A stretch of 64,000 nt of DNA. Origin: Marinobacter sp. F4216 (GTDB taxonomy: Bacteria > Pseudomonadota > Gammaproteobacteria > Pseudomonadales > Oleiphilaceae). The notes under the pieces were generated by a model, which had not been told where the DNA came from, searched no databases, and saw only the letters and a list, made by a program, of their open reading frames with translations. Location of the stretch: NCBI RefSeq assembly GCF_019931195.1, contig NZ_JAIOUO010000002.1:186001-250000 (forward strand), read 5' to 3'. Shown here one piece after another: positions 55,789 through 64,000 of the stretch. Made by a program: the position numbers and the translations under genes. Each line of letters opens with the position of its first letter. The first letter of the stretch is position 1.

Positions 55789-56940
55789 ATGACAACCCCT
55801 GTCGATCAAGAAGAACTGGCCCTGTTTCGGGATTCCGTTATCAAGGCGCTGGAAACCGAAGTAAAGCCCCATTACGAAGCCTGGGAAAAATCCGGCATCG
55901 TACCCCGGGAGCTGTGGAACGTACTCGGCAACGCCGGCATGTTGTGTGTGGACGTGCCAGAAGAGTTCGAGGGCTGCGGAGCACCGTTCCAGTACTCCGT
56001 GGTAGTCGGCGAAGAGATGGCTCGCTTGGGCTTTGGCGCGCTGTCCACCAACGTGATGGTGCATTCCGACATCGTTGCCCCTTACCTGACCCACATCGGT
56101 AACGACGAACAGCGACAGCAGTGGCTGCCGAAAATGGTGTCTGGCGAAGCCGTGGGCGCTATCGCTATGACCGAACCGGGCGCTGGTAGCGATCTGCAGG
56201 CCATTCGCACCAGTGCAGTGAAGGACGGCGACGACTACATCCTGAACGGCTCCAAGACCTTCATTACCAACGGCCAGCACGCCGATATGGTGATCGTTGC
56301 GGCCAAGACGGATCCGAGCGCCGGTGCCCGAGGCATCAGTTTGTTCCTGGTGGATACCTCGCTTCCGGGCTACAGCAAGGGCCGAAATCTGGACAAGATC
56401 GGCCAGCATTCCGGCGATACCTCGGAGCTGTTCTTCTCGGACATGCGGGTTCCTGCCTCCGCCCTGCTGGGTGAGGAAGGGCAGGGCTTTATGTACCTGA
56501 TGCGGGAGCTTCCTCGCGAGCGGCTGGTGATTGGCGCCCTTGGCGTAGCCGCCGCCCGAGGCGCGCTGGATCTCACCATTGCTTATGCGCAGGAGCGCGA
56601 GCTGTTTAGCCAGAAGCTTGCCCAGCTGCAGAACACCCGCTTTGAGATTGCCCGTATGGAAACCGACTACCGGGTCAACCGGGCCTTTGTGCAGGAGTGC
56701 GTGGAAGCCTACGAACGCGGTGAATTAGACGCCCCAACCGCCTCCATGGCCAAGTACAGCGCTACTGAAATGCAGTGCCGGGTGGCTGATGGTTGCCTGC
56801 AGCTGTTCGGCGGCTACGGCTACACCACCGAGTACCCGATTTCTCGGGCGTTCATGGATGCCCGGGTGCAGCGGATATACGGCGGTACGTCTGAAGTTAT
56901 GAAAGAAATTATTGCCCGCTCAGTTTTGGGTAAGGCCTGA
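55789..56940 (+). CDS. Acyl-CoA dehydrogenase (short/branched or long-chain type)
   Basis: A 383-residue acyl-CoA dehydrogenase. Landmarks: AIAMTEPGAGSDLQAIRTSA, NGSKTFITNGQHAD, and RIYGGTSEVMKEIIARSVLG at the end. The MCAD glutamate position is glycine (YGGTSE), and a glutamate in LPRERLVIG takes the alternative position seen in long-chain and isovaleryl-CoA dehydrogenases. It is 25 bases after the SDR gene with a GGGAGAG ribosome site, so the two are co-transcribed. Confidence 0.93.
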   Translation: MTTPVDQEELALFRDSVIKALETEVKPHYEAWEKSGIVPRELWNVLGNAGMLCVDVPEEFEGCGAPFQYSVVVGEEMARLGFGALSTNVMVHSDIVAPYLTHIGNDEQRQQWLPKMVSGEAVGAIAMTEPGAGSDLQAIRTSAVKDGDDYILNGSKTFITNGQHADMVIVAAKTDPSAGARGISLFLVDTSLPGYSKGRNLDKIGQHSGDTSELFFSDMRVPASALLGEEGQGFMYLMRELPRERLVIGALGVAAARGALDLTIAYAQERELFSQKLAQLQNTRFEIARMETDYRVNRAFVQECVEAYERGELDAPTASMAKYSATEMQCRVADGCLQLFGGYGYTTEYPISRAFMDARVQRIYGGTSEVMKEIIARSVLGKA

Positions 56941-56995
56941 GCGAGCAACAAAGAATAAAGGCGGCAATCTCCAAAGTTTGCCGAGGGCGTGGAGA

Positions 56996-57069
56996 AGTCT
57001 TTCATGGACCGTCCAAAACATGGATGTTTTGGTCGAGCGTACACGGACGTATTCACAGCGAGTCCCTGA
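56996..57069. repeat. Intergenic element with hairpin
   Basis: A phrase with the hairpin CCAAAACA-TGGA-TGTTTTGG (57013-57032) followed by GTCGAGCGTACACGGACGTA and TTCACAGCGAGTCC. Very similar phrases are, to my recollection, widespread between genes in Pseudomonas and relatives. It lies in the gap before the thiolase gene. Confidence 0.5.
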
Positions 57070-57115
57070 ATGACCTCGCCGCGTCCTCAAACTCCGGAAT
57101 CAGAGGACATCAAAC

Positions 57116-58297
57116 ATGAACAAAAACGACGTAGTAATCGCAGGCTCAGCAAGAACCCCAATGGGCGGCATGATGGGCGCCCTCAGCTCCGTGCGTTCGC
57201 CGGAACTCGGCGCGGTAGCCATCAAAGCTGCTATCGAAAAAGCAGGCCTCCAGCCGGCTGACGTACAGGATGTCATCATGGGCTGCGTGCTGCCGGGTGG
57301 TCTCGGCCAGGCACCGGCCCGACAGGCCTCCCGCGCCTCTGGTATTCCCGACAGCACCGGTTGCACCACCATCAACAAAATGTGCGGCTCCGGTATGCAG
57401 GCGTTGATCATGGCCCACGACCAGATCAAAGCCGGAACCAACAACATCATGATTGCCGGTGGCATGGAAAACATGAGCCAGGCCCCGTACCTGCTGCCCA
57501 AGGCACGGGCCGGAATGCGCATGGGTCACGGCCAGGTGATGGACAGCATGTTTCTGGATGGTCTGGAAGACGCCTACGAAGGCGGCCTGATGGGTGTGTT
57601 CGCCCAGCGCACGGCAGACAAGCTGAACATCAGCCGGGAAACCATGGACCAGTTCGCCATCGGCTCGCTGAACAAGTCGCTGGCGGCTATCGAGAACGGC
57701 TGGTTCCGGAACGAGATGGCGCCGGTCACTGTTTCTGGTCGAGGTGGTGAAACGGTTGTCGATACCGACGAACAGCCGGGTAATGCCCGACCGGACAAAA
57801 TCCCGCACCTGAAGCCGGCGTTTGCCAAAGACGGTTCTGTAACGGCCGCCAACTCGAGTTCCATCAGTGATGGCGCCTCGGCTCTCGTGCTGGCTTCCGC
57901 CGCCGAAGCGGAGTCTCGCGGCTTGACGCCCCAGGCGCGCATCGTGGCTCACGCCACACACGCCCGGTTGCCATCCGAGTTCACCCTGGCGCCCATTGGG
58001 GCGGTAGAGAAGGTGCTGGAAAAGGCCAACTGGTCGGTGAACGACGTTGACCTGTTCGAGATCAACGAAGCCTTTGCGGTGGTTACCCTGGCGGCCATGC
58101 AGGCGCTGGATCTGCCGGAAGAGAAGGTCAATGTTTGCGGTGGCGCTTGTGCGCTCGGGCACCCGATTGGTTCGTCCGGCTCCCGGATCATCGTTACCCT
58201 GATTAATGCGCTTAAACAGCGTGGCCTGAAGCGGGGTATTGCATCCCTGTGTATTGGTGGTGGTGAAGGGACTGCGGTGGCTATCGAGTTGCTGTAG
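57116..58297 (+). CDS. Acetyl-CoA acetyltransferase (thiolase)
   Basis: A 393-residue thiolase. Catalytic cysteine in TTINKMCGSGMQALIMA near residue 90, NEAFAVVTLAAMQ histidine-region near 322, GGACALGHPIGSSGSR histidine near 350 and the second cysteine in LCIGGGEGTAVAIE. It could split acetoacetyl-CoA or 2-methylacetoacetyl-CoA, closing leucine, isoleucine and short-chain fatty acid oxidation. It is the third gene of the SDR/acyl-CoA dehydrogenase set but 175 bases away; a repeat element lies between. Confidence 0.95.
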   Translation: MNKNDVVIAGSARTPMGGMMGALSSVRSPELGAVAIKAAIEKAGLQPADVQDVIMGCVLPGGLGQAPARQASRASGIPDSTGCTTINKMCGSGMQALIMAHDQIKAGTNNIMIAGGMENMSQAPYLLPKARAGMRMGHGQVMDSMFLDGLEDAYEGGLMGVFAQRTADKLNISRETMDQFAIGSLNKSLAAIENGWFRNEMAPVTVSGRGGETVVDTDEQPGNARPDKIPHLKPAFAKDGSVTAANSSSISDGASALVLASAAEAESRGLTPQARIVAHATHARLPSEFTLAPIGAVEKVLEKANWSVNDVDLFEINEAFAVVTLAAMQALDLPEEKVNVCGGACALGHPIGSSGSRIIVTLINALKQRGLKRGIASLCIGGGEGTAVAIELL

Positions 58298-58320
58298 TAG
58301 CCGCAATCAGGTTGTTTGAC

Positions 58321-58405
58321 GTGGGGAGGTAGGCCTTTTCTGGCGGGAAAAGCTGTCTGAGCGCAGCGAGTTTCTTTTCCCAGAAGAAAAGGTCTACCTC
58401 CTCAC
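58321..58405. repeat. Long imperfect inverted repeat between thiolase and ilvD
   Basis: GTGGGGAGGTAGGCCTTTTC pairs with the complementary arm GAAAAGGTCTACCTCCTCAC, with GGGAAAAG/CTTTTCCC inside and a central GAGCGCAGCGAG. It sits between convergent genes and may end both transcripts or be a dispersed element. Confidence 0.75.
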
Positions 58406-58465
58406 TTCCCCCTTTGTTGGCGCCACGGAGCGCAGACACCAGAACATTCTGGCGCCTGGCCCAGT

Positions 58466-60142
58466 TCAGGGCAGATCCGTCACGGCCCCGGTGGAGGCAG
58501 AACTCACGGTGCGGGCGTATTTCGCCAGCACACCTCGGGTAAACCGGGGTTCTGGTTGCTGCCACGCTTTTCGCCGCTGCTCCATTTCCGACTCGGGAAC
58601 GTCCACGGAGATGGTGTTGTTCACGGCATCAATAGTGATGCTGTCGCCATCTTCCACCAGCGCAATCGGCCCACCCACCGCGGCTTCCGGCGTGATATGA
58701 CCAACCACGAAACCATGACTGCCGCCGGAGAACCGACCATCGGTAATCAGGGCTACATCGCTGCCCAGCCCCTTGCCCATGATGGCGGAGGTGGGACTCA
58801 GCATTTCACGCATGCCCGGACCACCCTTTGGGCCCTCGTAACGAATAACCAGCACGTCACCGGCGACCACTGTTCCGTCCAGGATTCGTTCCTGTGCTTC
58901 CTCTTCAGAATGAAATACACGCGCCCGGCCAGAGAAGTGGGTGCCTTCCTTGCCTGTGATCTTGGCGACGGAACCTTCGGGGGCGAGGTTGCCGTACAGG
59001 ATGCGCAGATGGCTGTCGGCCTTGATGGGGTTATCGAAGGCATGGATGATTTGCTGGTCCTCAGGGTAGGGAGTAACGTCTGCGAGATTCTCAGCCAGTG
59101 TTTTGCCAGTGACCGTCAGACAGTCGCCGTGCAGCAGCCCCCTGTCGAGCAGCATTTTCATTAATGGCTGGATGCCTCCGATGGCGACCAGTTCTGACAT
59201 CATGTAATGGCCGGACGGGCGAAGATCTGCAAGGACAGGCACCTGTTTGCCGATGCGTACGAAATCGTCCAGTGACAGCTCCACGCCCATGGTGCTGGCC
59301 ATCCCCAACAGATGCAGCACCGCATTGGTTGAGCCCCCGAGGGCAATGACCACAGTAATGGCGTTCTCGAAGGCGTCGCGGGTCATGATATCCGAGGGTT
59401 TGATATCCGCTTCAAGAAGCTTGAGAACGGCTGCGCCGGCGGCTTCGCAGTCGGCCAGTTTGCTGTCGGAGACGGCATTCTGGGCCGAGCTGCCCGGCAG
59501 GCTCATACCCATGGCTTCAATGGCTGAGGCCATGGTGTTGGCGGTGTACATGCCTCCACAGGAACCCGGTCCGGGGATCGCGGTTTCCTCGATCTGTTTG
59601 ACTTCAATAAGGTCCATGTTGCCCCGGGCGTGAGCACCGACAGCCTCAAAGACCGAAATGATGTCGGTGTGGTTGTCACCGGGCATAATCGTGCCGCCGT
59701 AGACAAACACCGCAGGGCGGTTCAGCCGGGCGAGACCCATCATGCAGCCCGGCATGTTCTTGTCGCAGCCACCGATGGCCACGAGCCCGTCAAAGCCTTC
59801 GCAGCCGGCCACGGTTTCAATGGAATCGGCGATCACTTCACGGGAAACCAGGGAATATTTCATCCCCTCGGTACCGTTAGCGATACCGTCCGAGATGGTG
59901 ATGGTGTTGAAAATCAAGCTCTTGCCACCAGCCTCATCCGCGCCCTTGGCCGCTTCGCGGGCGAGGCCGTCGATGTGCATATTGCACGGTGTGAGGTTGC
60001 TCCAGGTCGAGGCGATGCCGACTTGGGGTTTGCGGAAATCCTCATCGGAAAACCCGACCGCCCGTAACATAGCCCGGCTGGCGGACTTGTTGATGCCATC
60101 TACCACCGGTGCGGAATACCGGCGCCGCTTGTCCGTCGTCAT
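58466..60142 (-). CDS. ilvD: Dihydroxy-acid dehydratase
   Basis: A 558-residue iron-sulfur dehydratase of valine, isoleucine and pantothenate synthesis. Cluster cysteines are in [18 protein letters not shown] near residue 115 and [15 protein letters not shown] near 190; the C-terminal half has the [19 protein letters not shown] motif. It turns 2,3-dihydroxyisovalerate into 2-ketoisovalerate. It stands alone; its presence beside the degradation genes is probably accidental. Confidence 0.97.
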   Translation of the reverse strand: MTTDKRRRYSAPVVDGINKSASRAMLRAVGFSDEDFRKPQVGIASTWSNLTPCNMHIDGLAREAAKGADEAGGKSLIFNTITISDGIANGTEGMKYSLVSREVIADSIETVAGCEGFDGLVAIGGCDKNMPGCMMGLARLNRPAVFVYGGTIMPGDNHTDIISVFEAVGAHARGNMDLIEVKQIEETAIPGPGSCGGMYTANTMASAIEAMGMSLPGSSAQNAVSDSKLADCEAAGAAVLKLLEADIKPSDIMTRDAFENAITVVIALGGSTNAVLHLLGMASTMGVELSLDDFVRIGKQVPVLADLRPSGHYMMSELVAIGGIQPLMKMLLDRGLLHGDCLTVTGKTLAENLADVTPYPEDQQIIHAFDNPIKADSHLRILYGNLAPEGSVAKITGKEGTHFSGRARVFHSEEEAQERILDGTVVAGDVLVIRYEGPKGGPGMREMLSPTSAIMGKGLGSDVALITDGRFSGGSHGFVVGHITPEAAVGGPIALVEDGDSITIDAVNNTISVDVPESEMEQRRKAWQQPEPRFTRGVLAKYARTVSSASTGAVTDLP

Positions 60143-60371
60143 GGTCAGCTCCTCATGGTCCGTTCATGCTGTCCGAAACCGTGCCACGGCGTCTGATGCC
60201 AGTTCAACACCAGTCACGGTATGCAGTGTTTCCCACTGAGACTGAAGCATAGCAACTGGACGGGAGCCAACCAGCATCGGGGCCGGTGTGGAGGAATTCT
60301 TCGGTTGTTTCCATGGCCTTTGTTGGGAGCTGTACGCCGGGCCTCTCTGGCCCAGAGGTTAATCTACATGA

Positions 60372-62312
60372 TCAGCCAGCCGGATCACGGAAGGCCCGGC
60401 AGTCGACTTTGAGTTTTTTCAGCCTCGAGGTCAGAGTGGTGGGTTTGAGACCCAGCAATACCGCAGCACCATCGCCCCCGAAAATCCGGCCCCCCGTCAT
60501 TTGAAGCGCCCGGATCAGGTTGCTTTTTTCCAGCTCTCGCAGTTCCTCTTCCGTCATCAATTCGCCACTGAAATGTCTGGCAGGGATGGGCGTGGTCGAG
60601 CCTCTGGATGCAGAATCCTCCCCTGTGCCGGAAAGCTCGACATCCAGTTTGGTGTCACCGGTGATCACCAGTCGCTCGATCACGTTTTCCAGTTCCCGCA
60701 CGTTGCCCGGCCAGCTGTAGGTGGACAGCAACTCGACATCCCGCTGGCGGAGCTGGAAGTAGGGGCGGTTGAACTTCTGGCTGGCGCGGTTGACGAATTC
60801 CTGGGCGAGCAGCGGGATGTCCTCCACCCGCCGGCGCAGCGGTACGGATTCGATGGGGAAGACGTTCAGGCGGAAATACAGGTCTTCCCGGAAGGTACGC
60901 TCCCGAATTTCGGCTTTGAGGTCCCGGTTGGTGGCGGCGATTACCCGAACATCCACGGCCCGGGTGCGGTTTTCGCCCACTCGTTCGAACTGCTGATCCT
61001 GCAAAACCCGGAGCAACTTGCCCTGAAGTTCGATGGGAATCTCGCCAACCTCGTCCAGGAACAGGGTGCCGCCATCCGCCAGTTCGAACCGGCCGATCCG
61101 GTCGCTGACAGCCCCGGTAAAGGCACCCTTGATGTGGCCGAAGAATTCGCTTTCAAACAGGTCCTTGGGAATGGCGGCACAGTTCACCCGGATCAGCGGG
61201 CGGTCCCGCCGTTCGCTGGCCTGATGGATAGCGCGGGCGATCAGCTCCTTGCCGGTGCCGGACTCGCCGGTAATCAGCACGTTGGCATCGGTGGGCGCCA
61301 CCAGACCAATGCGCCGGACAATACCTTTGATGGCCTCGCTCTGACCCACCAGTTCGTGGAAATGATGCTCGGCACTCAGCTCTTCCTGAAGGTAGGCATT
61401 CTCCATTTCCAGCCGGCGCTTAAGGCTCTCGACTTCCTCTAATGCCTGCTTCAGGTCGTCCCGGGCCTGCAGGCGAGCAGAGATGTCCCGGAACACCACC
61501 ACTGCGCCGATGGGGTGACCGCTGTCCAGAATAGGGGTACTGGTGTATTCCACGGGGAACCCCGTGCCATCCTTGCGCCAGAAATAGTCCTCATCCACAC
61601 GCCGGACGGCGGCTTCACGGAAGGCTCCGTAGATCGGGCAATCTTTGAGTGGATAAAGAGAACCGTCCTCGTGCGAGTGGTGAGCGACCCTGTGCATCAC
61701 CCGTCCCATCAGTTCGTCGGCACGCCATCCGAGCATACGTTCAGCGGCCGGATTCACGAACGTGGTCCGGCCTTCCGCGTCGACACCGTAAATGCCTTCA
61801 CCCACCGCATGGAGTATGAGCTGGTTTTCCCGCTCCATGTCCCGGAAAAGTTCTTCCACCCGACGCCATTCCAGCAGTCCGCCCTGATGGTAGCGATTGA
61901 CCTCGTGGCGTTCCCTGAGGTTCCGAAGCTGCTGGCAATCCCGCAGCAGGAGCAGAACGGTCAGGGCCTCGGCGTCTCCGGTCCTTGAGGCGGAGATCTC
62001 CAGGTCCACGGAGTGCCCGTCCCGGTGGCGAAGGCTGAAGTCTCGGCTCCAGCTTAGGTTGCGGAACAGGGTTTCTTCGGTGAATGCGATCAGCGCCGGA
62101 CGTTGCCCCGGAAATAGCCGGGTACAGGCGCTTCCGATCAACGACTGTCGGTCCACTCCGGCGAGTCGGGCCGCCGGATTGTTGGCAGCGAGAATCCGGT
62201 CACCGCCTGCGTCTACCAGCAGAGCGGCTTCTGGCAGTTGTTCAATCCATTCCGCGGATTGGGCGGCGGGTTCGGGGTTACTGAAACTTTGGCTCGGCAG
62301 CGTGGGATCCAT
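60372..62312 (-). CDS. Sigma-54-dependent transcriptional activator with PAS domains
   Basis: A 646-residue bacterial enhancer-binding protein. Two PAS domains (about 20-130 and 165-285; the second has [20 protein letters not shown]) are followed by the AAA+ domain (about 325-560) with Walker A GESGTGKE, the sigma-54 contact loop GAFTGA and Walker [14 protein letters not shown], and a Fis-type HTH ending [17 protein letters not shown]. No receiver domain, so a bound ligand or cofactor is sensed by PAS. It is divergent from a Tat-exported NrtA/CmpA-like gene; between them are a sigma-54 promoter and three palindromes. Confidence 0.95.
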   Translation of the reverse strand: MDPTLPSQSFSNPEPAAQSAEWIEQLPEAALLVDAGGDRILAANNPAARLAGVDRQSLIGSACTRLFPGQRPALIAFTEETLFRNLSWSRDFSLRHRDGHSVDLEISASRTGDAEALTVLLLLRDCQQLRNLRERHEVNRYHQGGLLEWRRVEELFRDMERENQLILHAVGEGIYGVDAEGRTTFVNPAAERMLGWRADELMGRVMHRVAHHSHEDGSLYPLKDCPIYGAFREAAVRRVDEDYFWRKDGTGFPVEYTSTPILDSGHPIGAVVVFRDISARLQARDDLKQALEEVESLKRRLEMENAYLQEELSAEHHFHELVGQSEAIKGIVRRIGLVAPTDANVLITGESGTGKELIARAIHQASERRDRPLIRVNCAAIPKDLFESEFFGHIKGAFTGAVSDRIGRFELADGGTLFLDEVGEIPIELQGKLLRVLQDQQFERVGENRTRAVDVRVIAATNRDLKAEIRERTFREDLYFRLNVFPIESVPLRRRVEDIPLLAQEFVNRASQKFNRPYFQLRQRDVELLSTYSWPGNVRELENVIERLVITGDTKLDVELSGTGEDSASRGSTTPIPARHFSGELMTEEELRELEKSNLIRALQMTGGRIFGGDGAAVLLGLKPTTLTSRLKKLKVDCRAFRDPAG

Positions 62313-62370
62313 TCCATTTCTTCCCTGATCATTATTGGCTGCAGTAAATGAAACAAAGGCTGTGCCAACT

Positions 62371-62423
62371 ACGAGATTTCGTTTCTGGATTGACGAGATT
62401 TCGTTTTCTACGAAATGTCGTAG
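62371..62423. promoter_or_regulatory. Three palindromic activator-binding sites
   Basis: ACGA-GATT-TCGT (62371-62382), ACGA-GATT-TCGT (62393-62404) and ACGA-AATG-TCGT (62410-62421) share ACGA-N4-TCGT. The spacings are 22 and 17 bases. They lie 70-120 bases upstream of the sigma-54 promoter, where enhancer-binding proteins bind. Confidence 0.7.
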
Positions 62424-62491
62424 TTCGGTCGCAATAGGGTGGTATGGATAAAGTCAATAAAAAACATATGGTTGTAGAATTTATCGGGTGG

Positions 62492-62507
62492 TGGCACGAA
62501 CTCTGCG
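62492..62507 (+). promoter_or_regulatory. Sigma-54 promoter
   Basis: TGGCACGAACTCTGCG: -24 box TGGCACG and -12 box CTGC, with the invariant GG and GC exactly ten bases apart. It lies 128 bases before the start of the binding-protein gene. Confidence 0.85.
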
Positions 62508-62634
62508 TTAGTGGGATTCAGAAGGAACGCCGAAAGGTTTTGGCGGGCGAGCCCTGAATCAGGTTTTGGGGCAAAAATCGCCAGTTGCACCAAGACAGCG
62601 CAAAACATGACCGAAATGACAAAGGAGCGTGCCC

Positions 62635-64000
62635 ATGACCATGAAAAGCCTTGGAAACCCGTTCGACGGTGATCAGTCCCTGATTCATTCAAAAGCCTGC
62701 GAATGCCCGACCTGCCAGCCGGGAACCCGTTCAAGCCTGTTGAGCCCTACCGTCCAGAAAGTTCAGGAAGCGAAGTCGTCCGATGCACCCGACGATTCGG
62801 AGGCCATGTTGGATCGGGCCATTGAGAGTGCGGTAGTTCGCTCGGTGTTTGGCCACAACGACTTTAATCGCCGCAGCTTCATGAAGATGATGGGGGCGGG
62901 TTCGGCCGCTGCGCTGCTGGGCAGCGTCTTTCCGATGGATAAGGCCAAGGCGGCGGTCAAAGAATCCATGGGCAAGCTGGAGAAGACCAAGCTCAACGTC
63001 GGGTTCGTGCCGATCACCTGTGCGACTCCCATCATCATGGCCCACCCCATGGGCTTCTATGAGCGTTACGGGCTGGATGTCACGGTGACCAAAACCGCTG
63101 GCTGGGCGGTAGCCCGGGACAAATCCCTGGCCGGCGAATACGATGCTTCACACATGCTCACGCCGATGCCGTTGGCGATGACGATGGGTGCCGGGTCCAC
63201 TCCCGAGCCTTACATCATGCCAGCGGTTGAGAACATCAATGGTCAGGCCATCGTGTTACACGTAGACCACAAGGACAAGCGCGACCCGAAGGACTGGAAA
63301 GGCTTCAAGTTCGGTGTGCCGTTCGAGTACTCCATGCACAACTTCCTGTTGCGCTATTACCTGGCCGAGAACGGTGTGGATCCCGATAAAGACGTGCAGA
63401 TCCGCGTGGTTCCACCACCCGAAATGGTCGCCAACCTGCGTGCCGGAAACCTGGATGGTTACCTGTCACCAGACCCATTCAACCAGCGTGCGGTATGGGA
63501 GAAAGTGGGCTTCATCCACATCCTCACCAAGGACATCTGGGAAGGCCACCCCTGCTGTGCTTTCGCCTGCAGCCAGAAGTTTGCGACTGAGAACCCGAAT
63601 ACCTACGGCGCACTGCTTCGTTCGATCATCGACGCCACCCAATACTCCCAGAACACCGACAACCGCAAGGAAATTGCCGAGGCCATTGCGCCCAAGAACT
63701 ACCTGAACCAGCCGGTGCCGGTGATACAGCAAGTGCTTACCGGTTACTACGCGGACGGGCTGGGCGAGGTGCAGAACGTGCCGGACCGTATCGATTTCGA
63801 TCCGTTCCCATGGCATTCCATGGGCGTCTGGATACTGACCCAGATGAAACGCTGGGGCTATATCGAGGGTGATGTGGACTACAAGGCCATTGCCGAACAG
63901 GTCTACCTGGCGGGTGAAACCGGCAAGCTGATGCAGGAAATGGGCTATTCCGCACCGAGCGAAACCTACAAGAATCACACCATCATGGGTAAGACGTTCG
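62635..64000 (+). CDS. NrtA/CmpA-like ABC transporter substrate-binding protein, Tat-exported, 3' partial
   Basis: The frame runs off the window end (455 residues seen). A long cytoplasmic-style leader with CECPTC precedes a twin-arginine signal (FNRRSFMKMMGAGSAAALLG, near residue 84). The mature protein has the nitrate/bicarbonate/sulfonate binding-protein pattern: KLNVGFVPITCATPIIMAHP, GFYERYGLDVTVTKTAGWAV, and DGYLSPDPFNQRAVWEKVG. It would bind an anion or related compound in the periplasm for an ABC transporter, whose other genes likely follow outside the window. Strong AAAGGAG site; sigma-54 promoter upstream. Confidence 0.9.
   Translation, partial: MTMKSLGNPFDGDQSLIHSKACECPTCQPGTRSSLLSPTVQKVQEAKSSDAPDDSEAMLDRAIESAVVRSVFGHNDFNRRSFMKMMGAGSAAALLGSVFPMDKAKAAVKESMGKLEKTKLNVGFVPITCATPIIMAHPMGFYERYGLDVTVTKTAGWAVARDKSLAGEYDASHMLTPMPLAMTMGAGSTPEPYIMPAVENINGQAIVLHVDHKDKRDPKDWKGFKFGVPFEYSMHNFLLRYYLAENGVDPDKDVQIRVVPPPEMVANLRAGNLDGYLSPDPFNQRAVWEKVGFIHILTKDIWEGHPCCAFACSQKFATENPNTYGALLRSIIDATQYSQNTDNRKEIAEAIAPKNYLNQPVPVIQQVLTGYYADGLGEVQNVPDRIDFDPFPWHSMGVWILTQMKRWGYIEGDVDYKAIAEQVYLAGETGKLMQEMGYSAPSETYKNHTIMGKTF

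Noticed and set aside
57146..58306. 386-residue minus-strand frame antisense to the thiolase
   Set aside because: Composition is histidine- and arginine-rich without any domain; the thiolase on the plus strand is certain.

Overview
The window looks like part of a gammaproteobacterial chromosome, probably Marinobacter or a close relative. That is inferred from the complete liu (leucine/isovalerate) cluster, a rhombosortase next to a GlyGly-CTERM protein, RND efflux and HupE genes, and moderate-to-high GC. No rRNA, tRNA, CRISPR array or complete transposon was found.

Region 1 (1-17.4 kb) is accessory DNA. Many short genes lie on the minus strand (cupin, DUF3291, GGCT-like, small membrane protein, SAM methyltransferase, YdeI-like, NIPSNAP, PNPOx-like, desaturase, YnfA, glycine-heptad coiled coil, hydratase, ZIP transporter, ABM monooxygenase). 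Several are followed by palindromic sequences with attC-like ends (RYYYAAC at the low end, GTT-A at the high end), and in at least five cases the gene's stop codon lies inside or beside the core site. No integron integrase is present, so I read this as a decayed cassette array without integrase (CALIN-like). Broken genes sit among the cassettes: two GNAT fragments, a 3-hydroxyisobutyrate dehydrogenase tail and an N-truncated AraC regulator. A plus-strand, GC-richer two-gene insert (beta-propeller plus polytopic membrane protein, 4.9-7.5 kb) interrupts the array.

Region 2 (17.7-33 kb) holds a NADAR protein, a HupE/PpiC/DUF3604 group whose DUF3604 gene has lost its middle, an MDR oxidoreductase coupled to a proline-racemase-family protein lacking both catalytic cysteines, an RND efflux pair, a one-pore ion channel, a TetR/retinol-saturase-like pair and a JmjC/cupin protein.

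Region 3 (33-46 kb) has a Tsx-like channel with a long structured leader next to an adenine/adenosine deaminase (purine salvage), rhombosortase and its likely GlyGly-CTERM substrate, a glycine-heptad lipoprotein flanked by two copies of a structured repeat, a lemA-TPM-TPM operon, a second internally deleted DUF3604 gene and a 664-residue unknown protein with a papain-like Gln/Cys/His/Asn pattern.

Region 4 (46-64 kb) is core catabolism: liuR-A-B-C-D-E and an acyl-CoA synthetase on the minus strand; a divergent SDR / acyl-CoA dehydrogenase / thiolase set with a perfect palindrome (TTTACG-TAAA-CGTAAA) between them as the probable LiuR operator; ilvD; then a PAS-sigma54 activator divergent from a Tat-exported NrtA/CmpA-like binding protein. 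Between these last two are a sigma-54 promoter (GG-N10-GC) and three ACGA-N4-TCGT palindromes, the likely activator sites.
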